A stretch of 64,000 nt of DNA from Ricinus communis (Eukaryota > Streptophyta > Magnoliopsida > Malpighiales > Euphorbiaceae). The notes under the pieces were generated by a model. That model made no database searches and was not told where the DNA came from. It saw nothing but the letters and a program-made list of their open reading frames with translations. Each line of letters starts with the position of its first letter. Positions within the stretch are counted from its first letter, which is position 1. Below are positions 1 through 11,501 of the stretch, in pieces. The stretch lies in the NCBI RefSeq assembly GCF_019578655.1, contig NC_063257.1, positions 16,988,001 through 17,052,000 of the forward strand, in the 5' to 3' direction. Position numbers and translations under genes: made by a program.

Positions 1-1153
1 TTCTTAGGGAGCACGGCCACAGAGAGTAACACGGGCATAAACACTAGACGTGTTGGGGACATGGGCATCAACACGGCCGTGTTGGCGGTGACAAGAGGAA
101 TTAATTAAAAGAAAAAAGAGAGGAAAGAAAGAAGGAGAGCGGGGGAGAATGTCCCAAACCCTAACTTTTCTCTCCCTAAGGGTTTTCTGAGCTGGAACCA
201 AGGAAAAAGGAGACTTGGATCAAGGTTTCAATCGGATTCCCTTCAAGGATTGAAGATTGGGCGAGGTTCGTTGATTGGTTTTAAAATCGAGCAAGAGGAA
301 TAAGAATTGATTCAATTCAAGCAAGAGGAATTGGGGCTGTTTACTCTCATCCAAGGGTGTAATCGGGTTTCCTCTACATTTACTCTTTGTTGTAATTGTA
401 TTCTTGTGGATTTTGATAATGAACATGATTAGCTATATTGATCAAATCCATTGGGATTTCTTTACTATGTTGGCTTAGTATTATATTGTTGGATTGTTTG
501 GGTTAGTTTTGTATTCTTCTTGCTTTCAGTATTAATAAGATAATGCATTGTTCATAAGACGTTGCGAATTATGGTGTTTAGATTGCTTTATGTGATTAAG
601 AAGTCCATTTAGCAATTGGAATTTTGAATAGCAAGAACTGGTTAATAATCGCTTAGAGATAAGGATAATTAACTAGCTGAATTAAGAATTAACAAAGCTT
701 AATAGAGGCAGATTAAAGCTTAATGCTAATTTAAGAATCAATCATTAGGAAGAGATTCCAACTTTAGGTTATTAGATTTAGGAATTCGGTTATCTCGAGA
801 GGGAAACCGAATTCGTTTAAGAATTCGTCCACGGGTAGCATAAATTAGACTCACCAATCCTTTATCTTTTGTTTGATTCCCAACTAGTTTAGGTTCCCTT
901 TGGGGTTTGCTTTCTTGTCTTGTTTAATTTAGTTATCAATTACTCTTGCATCTCCCTTAGAATTTAGCTTGTAGTTATTAGTTAGTTTAGAAATTATTCA
1001 TCACTCATTTTAGGTTAATATAATAAAAAACAAAGGAGTAACTTTGGGCTTTCACTTTCCTGAGGAATACGACCTTGATACTCGCCATTAGTGCTAGACT
1101 GCATCGATAGGTACACTGCCTTAGATTGTAGCTAACACAAGTAGCACACATCA
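1..1153 (+). repeat. Athila-type LTR (family 1), 3' portion, cut by window edge
   Basis: The stretch is the downstream four fifths of the family-1 LTR that recurs at 11502, 14996, 16362 and 18563 (plus) and 40935 and 45338 (minus). It opens in the CGTG-word array (1-105) and continues through the pyrimidine/purine-rich leader. It ends at 1151-1153 with the usual family terminus, the word CACATCA after a block reading CACTGCCTTAGATTGTAGC. No primer site follows, so it may be a solo LTR or a truncated element. The U3 start lies outside the window. Confidence 0.85.
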
Positions 1154-1465
1154 ATAAGTCATACCCTTTGGTAAGACCCTAGCCACAAGGTAGTTAGGAT
1201 AATCAGAAAACCAAGGAGAATCAGAATATACCTTCAATGAATACAAGTGCTCCTCTGGAAATCGATCATCTATCGTACTCTTATCAAGTGCTTATAAGCT
1301 TGGATTCTCCAATCTGAATAAGTGATCCGCTGCCAAATTTTTTGTGCCCTTTTATTCTCTGATCTCAATGTCGAACTCCTGCAACAATAAAATCCATCTA
1401 ATTAATCTCGGCTTATCATGCTTATTAAACAAATACCACAAAGTTGAATGGTCAGTGAAGACGAT
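1154..1465 (-). pseudogene. Athila pol fragment (RNase H end and linker)
   Basis: Read on the minus strand from 1465 downward, the translation contains [36 protein letters not shown] and NLAADHLFRLENP. These are the conserved end of the RT-associated RNase H of Ty3/Gypsy elements (the family pattern is [23 protein letters not shown]). About 100 codons remain, with in-frame stops. It is cut by the LTR at 1466 and by the LTR ending at 1153. It is a relic of an older minus-strand Athila element. The exact junctions are inferred from where LTR similarity starts. Confidence 0.75.
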
Positions 1466-2917
1466 TGATGGGCTCTTTATGCAACCTACACTTAAGGCAG
1501 TGAACCTACCGATGCAGCCTAGCACTAGTGAGTATCAAGGTCGTATCCCTGGAGATCGGGTGAACCTAGAGTTACTACTATTGCTATGTTATTTAGTCTG
1601 AAATAAGGTGTGGAAGTTCTAACGTACCAGCTAATGATTATGAGTGCAAATAAGTAAATAAAGAACAACGGACAATCAAAAGACAATTACAAAGAGAGAA
1701 ACAAACCCAAAACGGAGCCTAAGTGATGGAATTCTGAAGATGGATTTTATGGATTGCCGATCTTGCTTACCCATGCCTAAATCCTGAATTGAATCCTAGT
1801 TCCTCTCTCGAGCTTACCGGATTCCTAAACCTGCACTAACCTAATGGAATCTCTTCCTATCGGATTACTACAGATTAGCATTAAGTATGATTTAAAACTA
1901 TTAAGAGTTATTAGTTCTTAATCCAGCGAGTAAATCAACCTTATCTCTAAGTGTTAACTACCAGTTCTTACTATTCAATGTCCAGTTGTAACAAGCATTT
2001 CTCAATGTCAAGAAACAACCTAATAAACAATTAATCCAACGTCTCAAATTAACTGAATCAAACTTTTATTACTAAATAGCAAGAAGATTGCAAGAATGAC
2101 AATTATAAAAACTAACAATTAAGCATAATTCATCAACAAAGGTGAACCCTAATGGATTCAAAAGATCTAGCTACTCATGCTCATGGTTAAAGCAATTAGG
2201 GAACAAAATAAGGAAAAACAAATTAAAGGCATGTACACCCTTCTCTTTCAAGCTGAATGAGAAACCCTAAAATTGCAAAATTCGAAATCTCAAACCCTAG
2301 TTGCCTCTTGAATGCTCCCAAAGTTTGTCTTGATCTTCAATTCGATGTTGGAACAAGTGAAATCCCCCCTTCAATTGATGAATTTTTATCTCTCAAGGTC
2401 TACAATTGAGGTATAGGAAATAATTGATTAAGTGTGTGTCTTGGAATTGAGTCCAAAAATTGTCCCCCTCCAAAAGAACTCAAAATTGCCTATATAGTTG
2501 ATTCGGCATGGCGGAGTATTTGATGATTGACCGGTAGGAGTCGAGCGATCTTTGAATCTGTCAAATCTGTGTCGACTCCTTCTAAGCCGTGCCAAGCCGA
2601 TCTTTGAGCCACCACAGGCCGTCTTGGAAGTAGTGGTGGCTCTGATCGTCCGAAATGGCATAATTGGGGATAGCCTCTTGTTAATTGACATGGCGAGTCC
2701 GGTAGTGCTCAACCCTCGGGGTGCTAGTTCTCACCCAATTTGATGGATTTTGGTCCGTAATCACACGTATTTCCCTCGATTATTGATGGTATCCTTCGAA
2801 AATGACCTGAAACGAGAAAGAAAACAAAAGACAGGTGATTCTAGCATAAAACGGGATAATCATGCATAAAAATGTAAACAATCGGGCATCAAAACATGTG
2901 TAGTATGATGCTTATCA
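1466..2917 (-). repeat. 3' LTR of element C
   Basis: The sense strand begins TGATAAGCATC at 2917 and ends GCCCATCA at 1466, giving 1452 bp with TG...CA ends. A TATA-like CTATATAG at about 2491-2498 lies next to a GC-rich array of CCGTGCC/GGCCGT words (2500-2720). On the internal side the polypurine tract AGTGTGGGG abuts the LTR, as expected for a 3' LTR. It differs clearly from the LTR at 7823-9237. Confidence 0.85.
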
Positions 2918-4758
2918 AATTACCCCACACTTAAACTTTTGCTTGTCCTAAGCAATCAACAACTCACTCCTCAAACATATACCAAATAACTCAATCCAAT
3001 GCATTGCAGGAGGTTAGCTCAAAACAAATTTCAAAACTCCATAATGATTTTTCCCAAAATCCCCAAATCACTAAATCCTTAAGAGAGAGAACAAACTTAA
3101 TAAAGTTGCTAAAGTTAAAATGATAAACCATATAAATTGAGAAATTGAGAACCATGCCTCATAAGATGTCACTCAAAACACACAAGTGTATATAGGTGAA
3201 AGAAGATCGCTGAAGCTCTCGGCAAAAATCTGGGAAAAAGTGCTTACCATAGGCTTGCTTATAGATCCAATCTCCAATACTACGAAATAATCAATAATCA
3301 TGATCAAAGGGTCTTGAGCCGGGTTGTAATGGGGTTAAGGTAGGGTGCGTATAAATATGGAATGTAGGCTACAAGTTCTTTGGAAGTTAAGCAAGTAATG
3401 CAAGAAAGTAACGAAGGATCAAGTGTTGTACCAAAATGAACACTAAGTTGCTCTAAAAATAAGATGATGCTCAAAATGAACTAAATTAATACTCTTTTTT
3501 TTGAATATATATATACTATGTATATATATTACAACTGACTTATGTAGGGGTTGTTGGTTATTGACACATCTGATAAGGTGAATATCAAAATTTTTTATTT
3601 TTTTATTTATTTTTATTTTTTTATTTTTTTATTTTTTTTTAATTGAACGGAGCATCTATGAAAAATCTAGCAACTTAGTGAAATATATGATTGCAGATTG
3701 ATCCAAAATAAAATGCAGTATAAACTTACATAATTTCCGTAGCAATGGTAGAAAGAATGGTCAAATGAATAGAAGTGATAAAATGAGTGTCACTGTTATT
3801 ATTATCACGAAAGGAAAGGCTAAGGCTCAAAATTGGTTCACTAAGGGAAAAACAAGGTTAGGCTTTTTGGCCAAATTGTGTAAATCCTAAGTGCCCAAAT
3901 CATCTCACGATTATTGACAATTCATGTAATCTCAAAAGATATCGTAAAGCAAGTTCTAGAAACAGAGATTCTGTACAATGCTCACTAATGAAAGAAAAGG
4001 GAGCATAATAGTGATGCACCGAATTGGCTCAAAATCTCACCATTTGAGTGGGTTAAAATTGCATGAATTCTCAAACCAAAGTTTAAGCGGTCGATCACAA
4101 TAATAAGCAACAATATTAAGGTGTTCTATATCTAAGATAAAGTAAAATGGAAGAATTTAAGGAAAAATACCGGTTTACAGGCTGGATTGTAATTAAGAGA
4201 TTCGTTCATTGCCTTCTTCCAACAAGGTTCGATAAAAGCTATAAGGGAATCCATTCAAAGGAGAAAATCATTAACTGCACAGATCTACGGTACCTACCCC
4301 ACACTTGTGAAAAACATTGTCCTTAGTGTAAACAAGATAGGCACTCCAAAATAAAAGGAATAAAATACGTAAAATGAAGCTAATTATGGGAGTCCATAAA
4401 AGAAATTAGAAAACTAAGAGAAAAACAAGATGACAAAAACATATTAAAACTAGAAAGTCTACTAGATACTGCCCTTGATGTGTACTTTAACACTTCAAAA
4501 TATGTTAGTCCTCAAAATTACGTACGAGCATCAAGTAGGCTAACTCCTGCAAAATTCAAGAATAAACACATTCCAAGCAACATCTAGTAAAAGGTTCAAT
4601 AAGATAGCATCTCCTCAAAATCAAACTTACTAAAAACAGACTGAAATATCTAACTACAAATGACTACATAAAATAAAATAAAAAAATGTCCAAAAATTCA
4701 GAAAGCAAAAATAGATTCGGGAATGCCTCCCGAAGGCGCTTCTTTTTGTTCGAGTCAT
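2918..4758 (-). other. Element C 3' internal non-coding region with polypurine tract
   Basis: There is no credible ORF here. Read on the minus strand, the stretch starts at 4750-4720 with the short block that follows pol in Athila elements (a run encoding KKKR followed by GGGAGGC). It then runs through about 1.8 kb of AT-rich DNA, including a T/A-rich low-complexity tract (3585-3642). It ends at the PPT (sense AAGTGTGGGGTAATT, 2918-2932) immediately before the 3' LTR. The same arrangement is seen before the LTRs at 18563, 20518 and 42369. Confidence 0.75.
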
Positions 4759-5115
4759 CTAGCTGGACTCTGGATCAGCATTCCTGCATCGCGGGCAAAT
4801 TAAGAAGGTAGGCTCAATGTAAGTTGGGGAAATCAAACATGCATCAAGGAGCTTAATTACCTCATTTTTCACTACTTGCTTCAGGTTCGGGTTAAGCCGC
4901 CTCTGTGGCTGAACTACTGGTCTATAGCTATCCTCCATCAAAATCTTGTGCGAATAGAAACTGGGGTTGATCCCGAGAATGTCAGCAATCTTGAAGGCAA
5001 AGGCCTTCTTATACCTCTTAAGGGAGTCTAAAGTCATCTCTCGCTCCTCAAGCATCATATCTGTTGCAACAATCATAGGCAACTTTTCTGCCTCATCCAA
5101 AAATCCATAGCTCAA
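4759..5115 (-). pseudogene. Truncated reverse transcriptase N-terminus (element C)
   Basis: The translated segment carries the pre-RT linker KLPMIVATDMM, then KAFAFKIADILGINPSF, YRPVVQPQRRLNP and VVKNEVIKLLDACLISP. This is the conserved entry into the Ty3/Gypsy RT domain (family pattern: W...DI.GI.P..C.H.I..E....V.Q.QRRLNP...VVK.E..KLLDAGIIYPI). The match stops near 4800, before any catalytic motif. The last residues (around ADPESS) come from the post-pol region, so there is no polymerase active site. The minus-strand start at 5115 is simply the first in-frame ATG. Confidence 0.85.
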
Positions 5116-5261
5116 GTGCTTAGGTCACCCTTTCAATTCTAAGAGCGGGGGGTCCTCGAAAGAAGACTTTATCTTTTGCACTCCTGACCTTCAAGAGAAA
5201 GAAATGGGTTAGTGGAACAGCTAGGCTCAGTAGCCAACAAACTAGCGAGCTGCTCCAACAC

Positions 5262-5867
5262 TTACTCGTTGGAAAGCTCCTCCTCATCTCCTTGCAATGC
5301 TACCTGCAAAGGATCATCAAGCAATATTTCCTGCAAATGAGACTCAACCACATCATCTAAAATATCCATAGAGAGCACAACATCATCATGGTCTAAAGAA
5401 TGTCTCATAGTAGTAGCCAAGTCGAAGGTAATAGTCTCATCATCTCCCCTAAGCTGAAGCTTTCTATCACAAACATCTATAACAGCCCTAGATGTTGCAA
5501 GAAAAGGTCTACCTAGGATCAAAGGCACAGTACTCTCACCTTTCATGTCCATAACTACAAAATCAATAGGAAAAATAAACTTGTCTACCTTAATAAGCAC
5601 ATCCTCAATAATACCCCTAGCAATCTTAATAGTCCTATCGGCTAACTGAATGCTCATCCTAGTGGGCTTAGGTTCACTCAAACCTAACTCATCAAACAAA
5701 CTAATGGGCATCAAATTAATATTAGCTCCTAAATCAGCCAATGCACCACTAATATGCAAATCACTAATAATGCGGGGAACAGTAAAACTCCCTAGATCTC
5801 TCTTTTTGAGTGGGAGCTTGTTCTGAAGAATAGCTGAACACACCTCATTCAGAGTCACTAGTCCCAA
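5262..5867 (-). pseudogene. Athila aspartic protease domain (element C)
   Basis: A 201-codon open stretch reads through the retropepsin domain: SFTVPRIISDLHISGALADL leads into the active-site loop ADLGANINLMP (Asp-Leu-Gly-Ala, the plant form of D-T/S-G), followed by GLSEPKPTRMSIQLADRT, FPIDFVVMDM and the flap and C-terminal lobe PLILGRPFLATSRAVIDV. In the family this domain cleaves the Gag-Pol polyprotein. It follows gag in order but no longer shares an open frame with it. The domain looks complete, but the element around it cannot be autonomous because the rest of pol is missing. Confidence 0.88.
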
Positions 5868-5869
5868 AT

Positions 5870-7659
5870 CCTCTAGCTTCCTTTAGTTGCTTAAAATTTC
5901 CTTTAAGAACTTGGCATACTTCGGCATCTGCGAAATAGCCTCAACAAAAGGTAGGTTAATACGCAGTTGTTTAAACAAGTCAACGAAATTACCAAACTAC
6001 TTATCAACCTTCTCCTGCTTAAGTCAAGCAGGGTAGGGGACTGGTGGCTGGTACTCTCTTACAGGGCTCTTCTGCATGTCTTCCATTTTCTTTGCTTCTA
6101 TCACCTCAGACTCTAGCTTCTTCCTAGGTGGCTTATCCTGCATGGAAACATCATATCAGCTAATGGTAAAGAGCTAGACAATTGCTTACATGATTGCAAG
6201 GTGATAGCCTTGCAATGCAGCCTCGGGTTTAACTCTATAGTGCTAGGGAGTGCTCCTTATTGCCTCTCAGACAACATCTTAGAAATCTGCCCAATCTGAC
6301 TCTCCAAGTTCCAATGGACGCCTGCTGATTTCTAAGAGCACTATCAGTCTGCTGGAACCTCGTCTCAGTAGAAGTGACAAACTTCATCATCAGCTCCTCC
6401 AAGTTAGATTTCTCCTTGGCTGGTGGAGGAAGCTGTGATGGTCCAGCCCGCTGTTGCTGCTGTGGTGGCTGCTGATGCGGTCTCTGAAAGTCTGGTGGAC
6501 CCTGGGCGTTGTTATTTCTCCAACCGAAGTTTGGATGATTATGCCACCCTGGGTTGTAAGTGTTGCTATACGGGTTCCCTTGCTGCCTCGGGCCATTGCC
6601 CATATAATCTACCTGCTCAAGGTCAGTGGATAAAATAGAAGAAGAAGAAGGAACAGAAGTACTAGCAAACAAACCTCTCACATTCTGATTCATGATGGAA
6701 TGCGAGGCCATCCTGAAACTCACGGTACAGCTTTGCGTGGGCTAACATCTGAGAGTCGGTCGATCTTCTTAGCCAATAGCTCCACCTGAGCTGTCAAGGC
6801 TACTGTAGAATCTAACTAATTAACCACTCCCTGCCTCACTGGTCGGCTCCTAGAAGACTGCCACTGATAATTATTCATGGCCATCTCCTCGATCAAGTTC
6901 TGAGCCTGCTTGGGTATCTTACTGTTCAGCGCCCTGCTGCTGCTGCATCAACCATCTGTCTAGTAGCAAGGTTCAAACCACTGTAAAATGTTTGAACCTG
7001 CATCCAGACTGGTAGACCATGGTGTGGACAGCATCTCAACAAGTCCTTGTACCTTTTCCAAGCATCATACATGCCCTCATCATCCATCTGCACAAAAGAA
7101 GAAATGTCATTCCTCAATTTAGCAGTCTTAGTTGGAGGAAAATACTTGTAAAGAAATTTCTTAGCCAAGGAATTCCAAGTAGTGATAGTGTTCGGTGGAA
7201 GGGACTGCAGCCATCTCTTTGCTCTATCCCTCAAAGAAAATGGAAACAACCTTAACCGAATGGCATCATCAGTAGTTCCATTTATCTTGATGGTATCACA
7301 TATCTTCAAGAAGTTAGTAATGTGAGCGTTAGGATCCTCGCTCGGCAACCCTCCAAACTGAACACTATTCTGAACCATCTAAATCACGTTCAGCTTCATT
7401 TCGAAGTTGTTAGCTGCCACCGGCGATCTGAGTATACTCGTTTGTGTCCCAACTAATGATGGTCTAGCAAACTCATACATCATTTTATTGGCGTCTACCG
7501 CAGCATTTTCGTTGTGATTCTTCATCCCTACTGTCTATCAATAGGTATCTCAGCCTCAATATCCTCCTCTATCGATTGCAAACGCTTCCTCAAAAGTCTA
7601 AGGGATCACTCTGGATCAGACAAAGGCTCTACAAGATTATAGTTAGAGCTCCTAGTCAT
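5870..7659 (-). pseudogene. Athila gag, broken by stops (element C)
   Basis: Gag begins at 7659 with MTRSSNYNLVEPLSDPE, the usual Athila start. The retrotransposon gag core is open from 7378 to 6926: AHITNFLKICDTIK, LRLFPFSLRDRAKRWLQSLP, TTWNSLAKKFLYKYFPPTKT. Next come ALNSKIPKQAQNLIEEMA and a CCHC-like spot in which the second Cys is lost. The proline/asparagine-rich tail follows (6723-6235: NPYSNTYNPGWHNHPNFGW), ending with a coiled segment. Several in-frame stops and at least one frame change separate these blocks. Gag would form the particle and bind the element RNA. Confidence 0.88.
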
Positions 7660-7798
7660 AAACTACCTGAAATAGAAATCACAACCAACAAAGAAAGAAT
7701 AATGAATAAATGAAATAAAAATAAAAAGAAACAAAGAATGAAAGGATAGTGGCTAAATTAACATAGGAACAATTCACTTTCATTCACCGCTATAAAGA

Positions 7799-7816
7799 TC
7801 CCCAACAATGGCACCA
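7799..7816 (-). other. Primer-binding site of element C (tRNA-Asp type)
   Basis: The sense strand reads TGGTGCCATTGTTGGGGA, starting six bases inside the 5' LTR end. It matches the complement of the plant tRNA-Asp 3' end (TGGCGCCGTTGCCGGGGA) except for a few C-to-T or G-to-A changes. A tRNA-Asp primer is usual for Athila-lineage elements. Confidence 0.85.
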
Positions 7817-7822
7817 AAAACT

Positions 7823-9237
7823 TGATGGGCTACTGACGCAACTACACCTAAGGCAGTGAACCTATCGATATAGTCTAGCACTAATGGCGAGAATCAAGGT
7901 CGTATCCCCTAGGGAACGGGTGAACCTAAAGCTACTATTGTACTAAGTGTTATCTAACCTTAAAAATGGTGAAAGGTCAACTAAACTGTAAACTAGAAAT
8001 AATGAAATGCAAAAGTAAAATGCCAAACAAACTGAAAAGATAATGAAGCTAACACAAGAAGAAAGCAAACTGAAAGAGGACCTATTTGCGATGGAATTAC
8101 TAAAGGTGATTATCTTGATTACCAAATTGATTACCCGTGCCTAAATCCTATACTGAATTCGGATCCTCTCTCGAGCTCACCGAGTTCCTAACTCTGGAAT
8201 CTAAACGTTAGAATCTATGCCTAACAATTAATCCTAGAACAGCATTAAGATTTGATTCAAGTCTATTAAGAGTTGTTAATCCTTAATCTGGCTAGCCAAT
8301 TAACCTTATCTTTAAGTGTTATTAACCAGTTCTTGCTTAATCAAGTTCCAATTATTTAACGAGTTTCTCGATACCAATTAAACAATCGAAGCAACATCCA
8401 ACTCAACATCTCACGTACAATGAAACAAACTTTTATTACTAAAAAGCAAGAAGGATTACAAATTGGTAATCTAATAATCAAAACAAATAAAAAACAATCC
8501 ATCAATAATAGGAACCCCAATGGGTTCGTCAGCTCTAGCTACTCATACACATAAAAAACATAACTAGAAGAGAAGAAAAATAGAAATGAACTTGCAACAT
8601 GTACACCCTTCTCTCGAATCAAAATGGGCAGCGCCAAAATCAGATTGAATGCTTCAGAATCCGTCTCCTTGATCTCCGAAATAAGCTTGAATCTCCTCAA
8701 CTCCGTCCTTCAATATGTGAAAATGGTCTCCCAAGGTCAGTCAAGAAGTTTGGAAAGCAAAAGGTCGCGCGCGCGTAAAAGTCTCGAAATTATTATGCAT
8801 AACCCTTTTCTCGAAAACTGAACTCATATATATAGGAAATGCCTGCACGAGCCGTGCCATGGCCTGTGCACCACCCTAGAATGCCAAATGCCAAACCGTG
8901 CCATGGCTAGTGCCATGGGCCATGCTTGATGCATAGGCCGTGCACCAGGCCGTGCACTGGCCTCAAAAAATGTTGTACTCCTGGAGAAATGACTATGTTG
9001 CCCTCGCTTAAGCATGGGTCGTGCCATGGGCCATACTCAAGCCTTGAGATCCACTTGAAAGTCCTGTTTAGGCCTTGAAGTCATTCAGTTTTTCTCCAGA
9101 AATGATGTTGAGTGTCCAAATAACCTAAAAACACAAATAGATACCCACTGTGGTGAATCTAACATAAAAATGACTGCAATACATGCATAAACATGAATAA
9201 ATAATGCACAAAAACATGTATAGAATGCAACACATCA
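7823..9237 (-). repeat. 5' LTR of element C
   Basis: The sense strand begins TGATGTGTTGCATTC at 9237 and ends GCCCATCA at 7823 (1415 bp). A TATA-like ATATATATAG at about 8826-8836 lies just downstream, in sense, of a GC-rich array (8840-9030) built from CCGTGCCATGGCC and GGCCGTGCACC words. The primer site follows at 7816. It is related to the other Athila LTRs but clearly diverged from the LTR at the other end of the same element. Confidence 0.88.
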
Positions 9238-10252
9238 AGTATCAGGGATGCATCTACATCAACCCAATCTCGTACGACACCATGTGGGATTCATTAGTAC
9301 TCAGGCCAGAATCATACTACCCTAGCAGGTCTAAGGCGTCTAGCCTTCTGAATCATCTCTGCTATCTCCATACACTGTTAGCTTACACGATTACAGGCCG
9401 AGGAGATAGTTTTGGTAAGGTCACACAGACTGATGTATTCATTCTCTGGGCTATGCAACATCTTAAGATGCTTGACATGGGATATTTGTTAGCTCGTCAA
9501 GTACGTTCCTTCATAGTCGATGCCCAAAAGAAGATGCACTACTGTTTTGGCCCGTATGTGACTAGGTTGGCCAAGAGACTGGATGTACTAGACGACTGTC
9601 TGTCCGAGCTTTCTCAGATTGGTGACATGACACCATTAGGGATCAGACAGATGATCAACATGCAGATGATCACCTCGTCACCCACATGGCATTGAGTACA
9701 GGCTCGTCAATGCAATAGTTAGGGAGGCTAGAGAGGCAGCAGCTCGAGGAGCCTAAGACCTTATGGTTGAGATTCCAAATGTTAGGATTCCTAACCCAGC
9801 CAGAGTGTTTATGCCTACATCTAGAGCTTCCTCTTCTTATTCTGCAGGGACATTGAGTGCTCAGATTAGTGCTTTGGCTGACCAACTAGATCGAGTTTAT
9901 GATTTATAGTAGCAGCACTATACTCAGTTTGTGCAACACAGAAAGGAGTTTGAGTAGTTTCAAGATGAGACTAGGGTACAGTTCCAGGGGGTTAAATGAT
10001 ATGCTCCAGCAGCTTATGCATGGACTGGATAGGCAGGCCACCCAGACGGACCTAATGGCGAGGCAGATACAAAAGATGGCGGAGTCTGGAGCACAAAATT
10101 AGTGATTCATCGATGATATGGAGTTTGATCTAGCAGGTTGCTTCACGGATCCTATGCCACCACCGCCGCCCCCTCCTTCAGTGCCTTCCCCTACTCCTCA
10201 CCCTCCAGCTGATCCAGCCAGTGAGGATATGCCTTCGGCAGACCACCAATAG
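9238..10252 (+). pseudogene. Env-like / plant transposon protein ORF (element D), C-terminal half
   Basis: The best open part (to 9695) contains INPISYDTMWDSLVLRPESY, YPSRSKASSL, LCYLHTLLAYTITGRGDSFG and QTDVFILWAMQHLKMLDMGY. This matches the late ORF found after pol in Athila elements (once called env-like, also the putative plant transposon protein family). Its function is unknown. A clear homologue lies on the minus strand at 23323-24250. After 9695 the frame is broken. It resumes as a Gln-rich region and a proline-rich tail (about 10140-10230, MPPPPPPPSVPSPTPHPP) ending at TAG 10250. The N-terminal half is missing where element C abuts. Confidence 0.7.
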
Positions 10253-11501
10253 TGATAAAAATTTGTGCTCTATTTCTTTTCCTTTTCCTTTTCATTTTCT
10301 TTCTTTATCTTTATTTTTTATTTTATTTTATTTTCCTTTCTTTTTGCATTTTCATTATATTTTATTTTCTTGCATTTTTGTTCATCTTATGTTATTTTAG
10401 TGAAACACTTTGCTTTAACTTTATGCTATGTACATTTCATATGATCTTCATTCTTCTTATGTGCTAGCTATGTTATATACCCAATTATATTTTTCTAACA
10501 CTGGGGGCACTGTTATACTCAAGTGTGGGGTGGGTATTTGTGGTTTTATTACCCCCTGATTGTTTAGGCAATGATAATGGACTATTCTTAGGATGTTAGG
10601 ACCTAGGTTCTTCATGACCTTTAACTTAGTTTATTCTTTTGTAATTAATGACTTAATTCACACAATAGTAATTGATTGTCCCTCTCGATTATTGTTCTTG
10701 GAAAGCAATTTCACTGTATTCAATATGTCAATTCGGTCGGGTTAAACCGGTGTTGCTTGAGTTCCTTGCAAATTTACAACCTTCATCTTTGAACTTTGAT
10801 TATGCCAATCTCTTATACAATTTATGTGATGATTCAATTGATAAGTCTGGGAACCATTTGCAAATTTTAGCCATTTCAACGTGAGTTTTTGAACCAAAAT
10901 TTGAGCATCCATTGCAAATTGTGCTCATAATTTTTCTTTTTTGAGTGTGTGCTGTACTTAATGTTGTTTCTAGAACTTGCTCTGTAATACGTTGAGGTTA
11001 CATGAACTTTTGAATACCATTAGATGATTTGGGCAACTTAGGATTCACCATATCTGGCCAAAAGCCTACCTTTTGTTTCCATGGTCAGCTAGTTTTGAGC
11101 CTTAACCTTTTCTTCATGATTTGCACCTATATACTACATCTACACCATTCTATACATTTATCTTTTCTTTCACCATGTATACTGAATAATTATGTGTTAT
11201 GTTTCTTCTTTTATGGAATCATAGTGCCTAATTTTATTATAAATTCACTTAGTCTTTTTAATCATTCTTTGATGCTCCCTTCAATCCAAATTGGATAACT
11301 GTTCTTGTTGCTTATGTCGCTAATCATGTAGCCCCTGTTTAAGTTGTAGTGGCATATATATATGCTAAAAAAAGAAAAAGAAATTCTGACTTATTTCTTA
11401 GCTCTTAGCTCTTTTGGATTTAATTCTTGTGAGCATCCTTTACTTCAAATAAGGTTTAGTGAGTATTTTTATTTTTTTGGCATTCAGCTCCTGAAGCATT
11501 C
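10253..11501 (+). other. Element D 3' non-coding region, first part
   Basis: No ORF is supportable. The stretch has a T-rich start, the phrase ACTGGGGGCACTGTT followed by AAGTGTGGGGTGGGT (10500-10533), and a segment (about 10730-11000) that aligns with the 3' regions of elements A (14510-14800) and B (minus, 43560-43270). All share a GGTCGGGTTAAACCGG-like word. It stops where the LTR of element A begins and appears to resume at 20006. Confidence 0.65.

Larger units (their letters stand above)
1466..9237 (-). mobile_element. Element C: Athila-type Ty3/Gypsy element, deleted and probably recombinant
   Basis: Order on the minus strand: 5' LTR (9237-7823), tRNA-Asp primer site (7816-7799), gag starting at 7659, protease (5867-5262), the first part of RT (5115-4800), then directly the post-pol non-coding region, polypurine tract and 3' LTR (2917-1466). 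The RT core, RNase H and integrase are missing. The two LTRs resemble each other only moderately, and their first 100 bases differ strongly. The outer 5-mers (1461-1465 ACGAT; 9238-9242 AGTAT) do not match. The flanks also differ: minus-strand pol on one side and a plus-strand env-like ORF on the other. I infer two different elements joined near 4.8 kb. Confidence 0.75.

Noticed and set aside
9204..10252. The env-like ORF as a true viral envelope gene
   Set aside because: No signal peptide, cleavage site or membrane segment is visible. The family match is to the late Athila ORF of unknown function, and the frame is broken.
10252..10467. Phe/Leu-rich 71-codon frame, possible membrane peptide
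   Set aside because: It is produced by a T-rich low-complexity tract directly after the env-like ORF stop, in the element 3' region.
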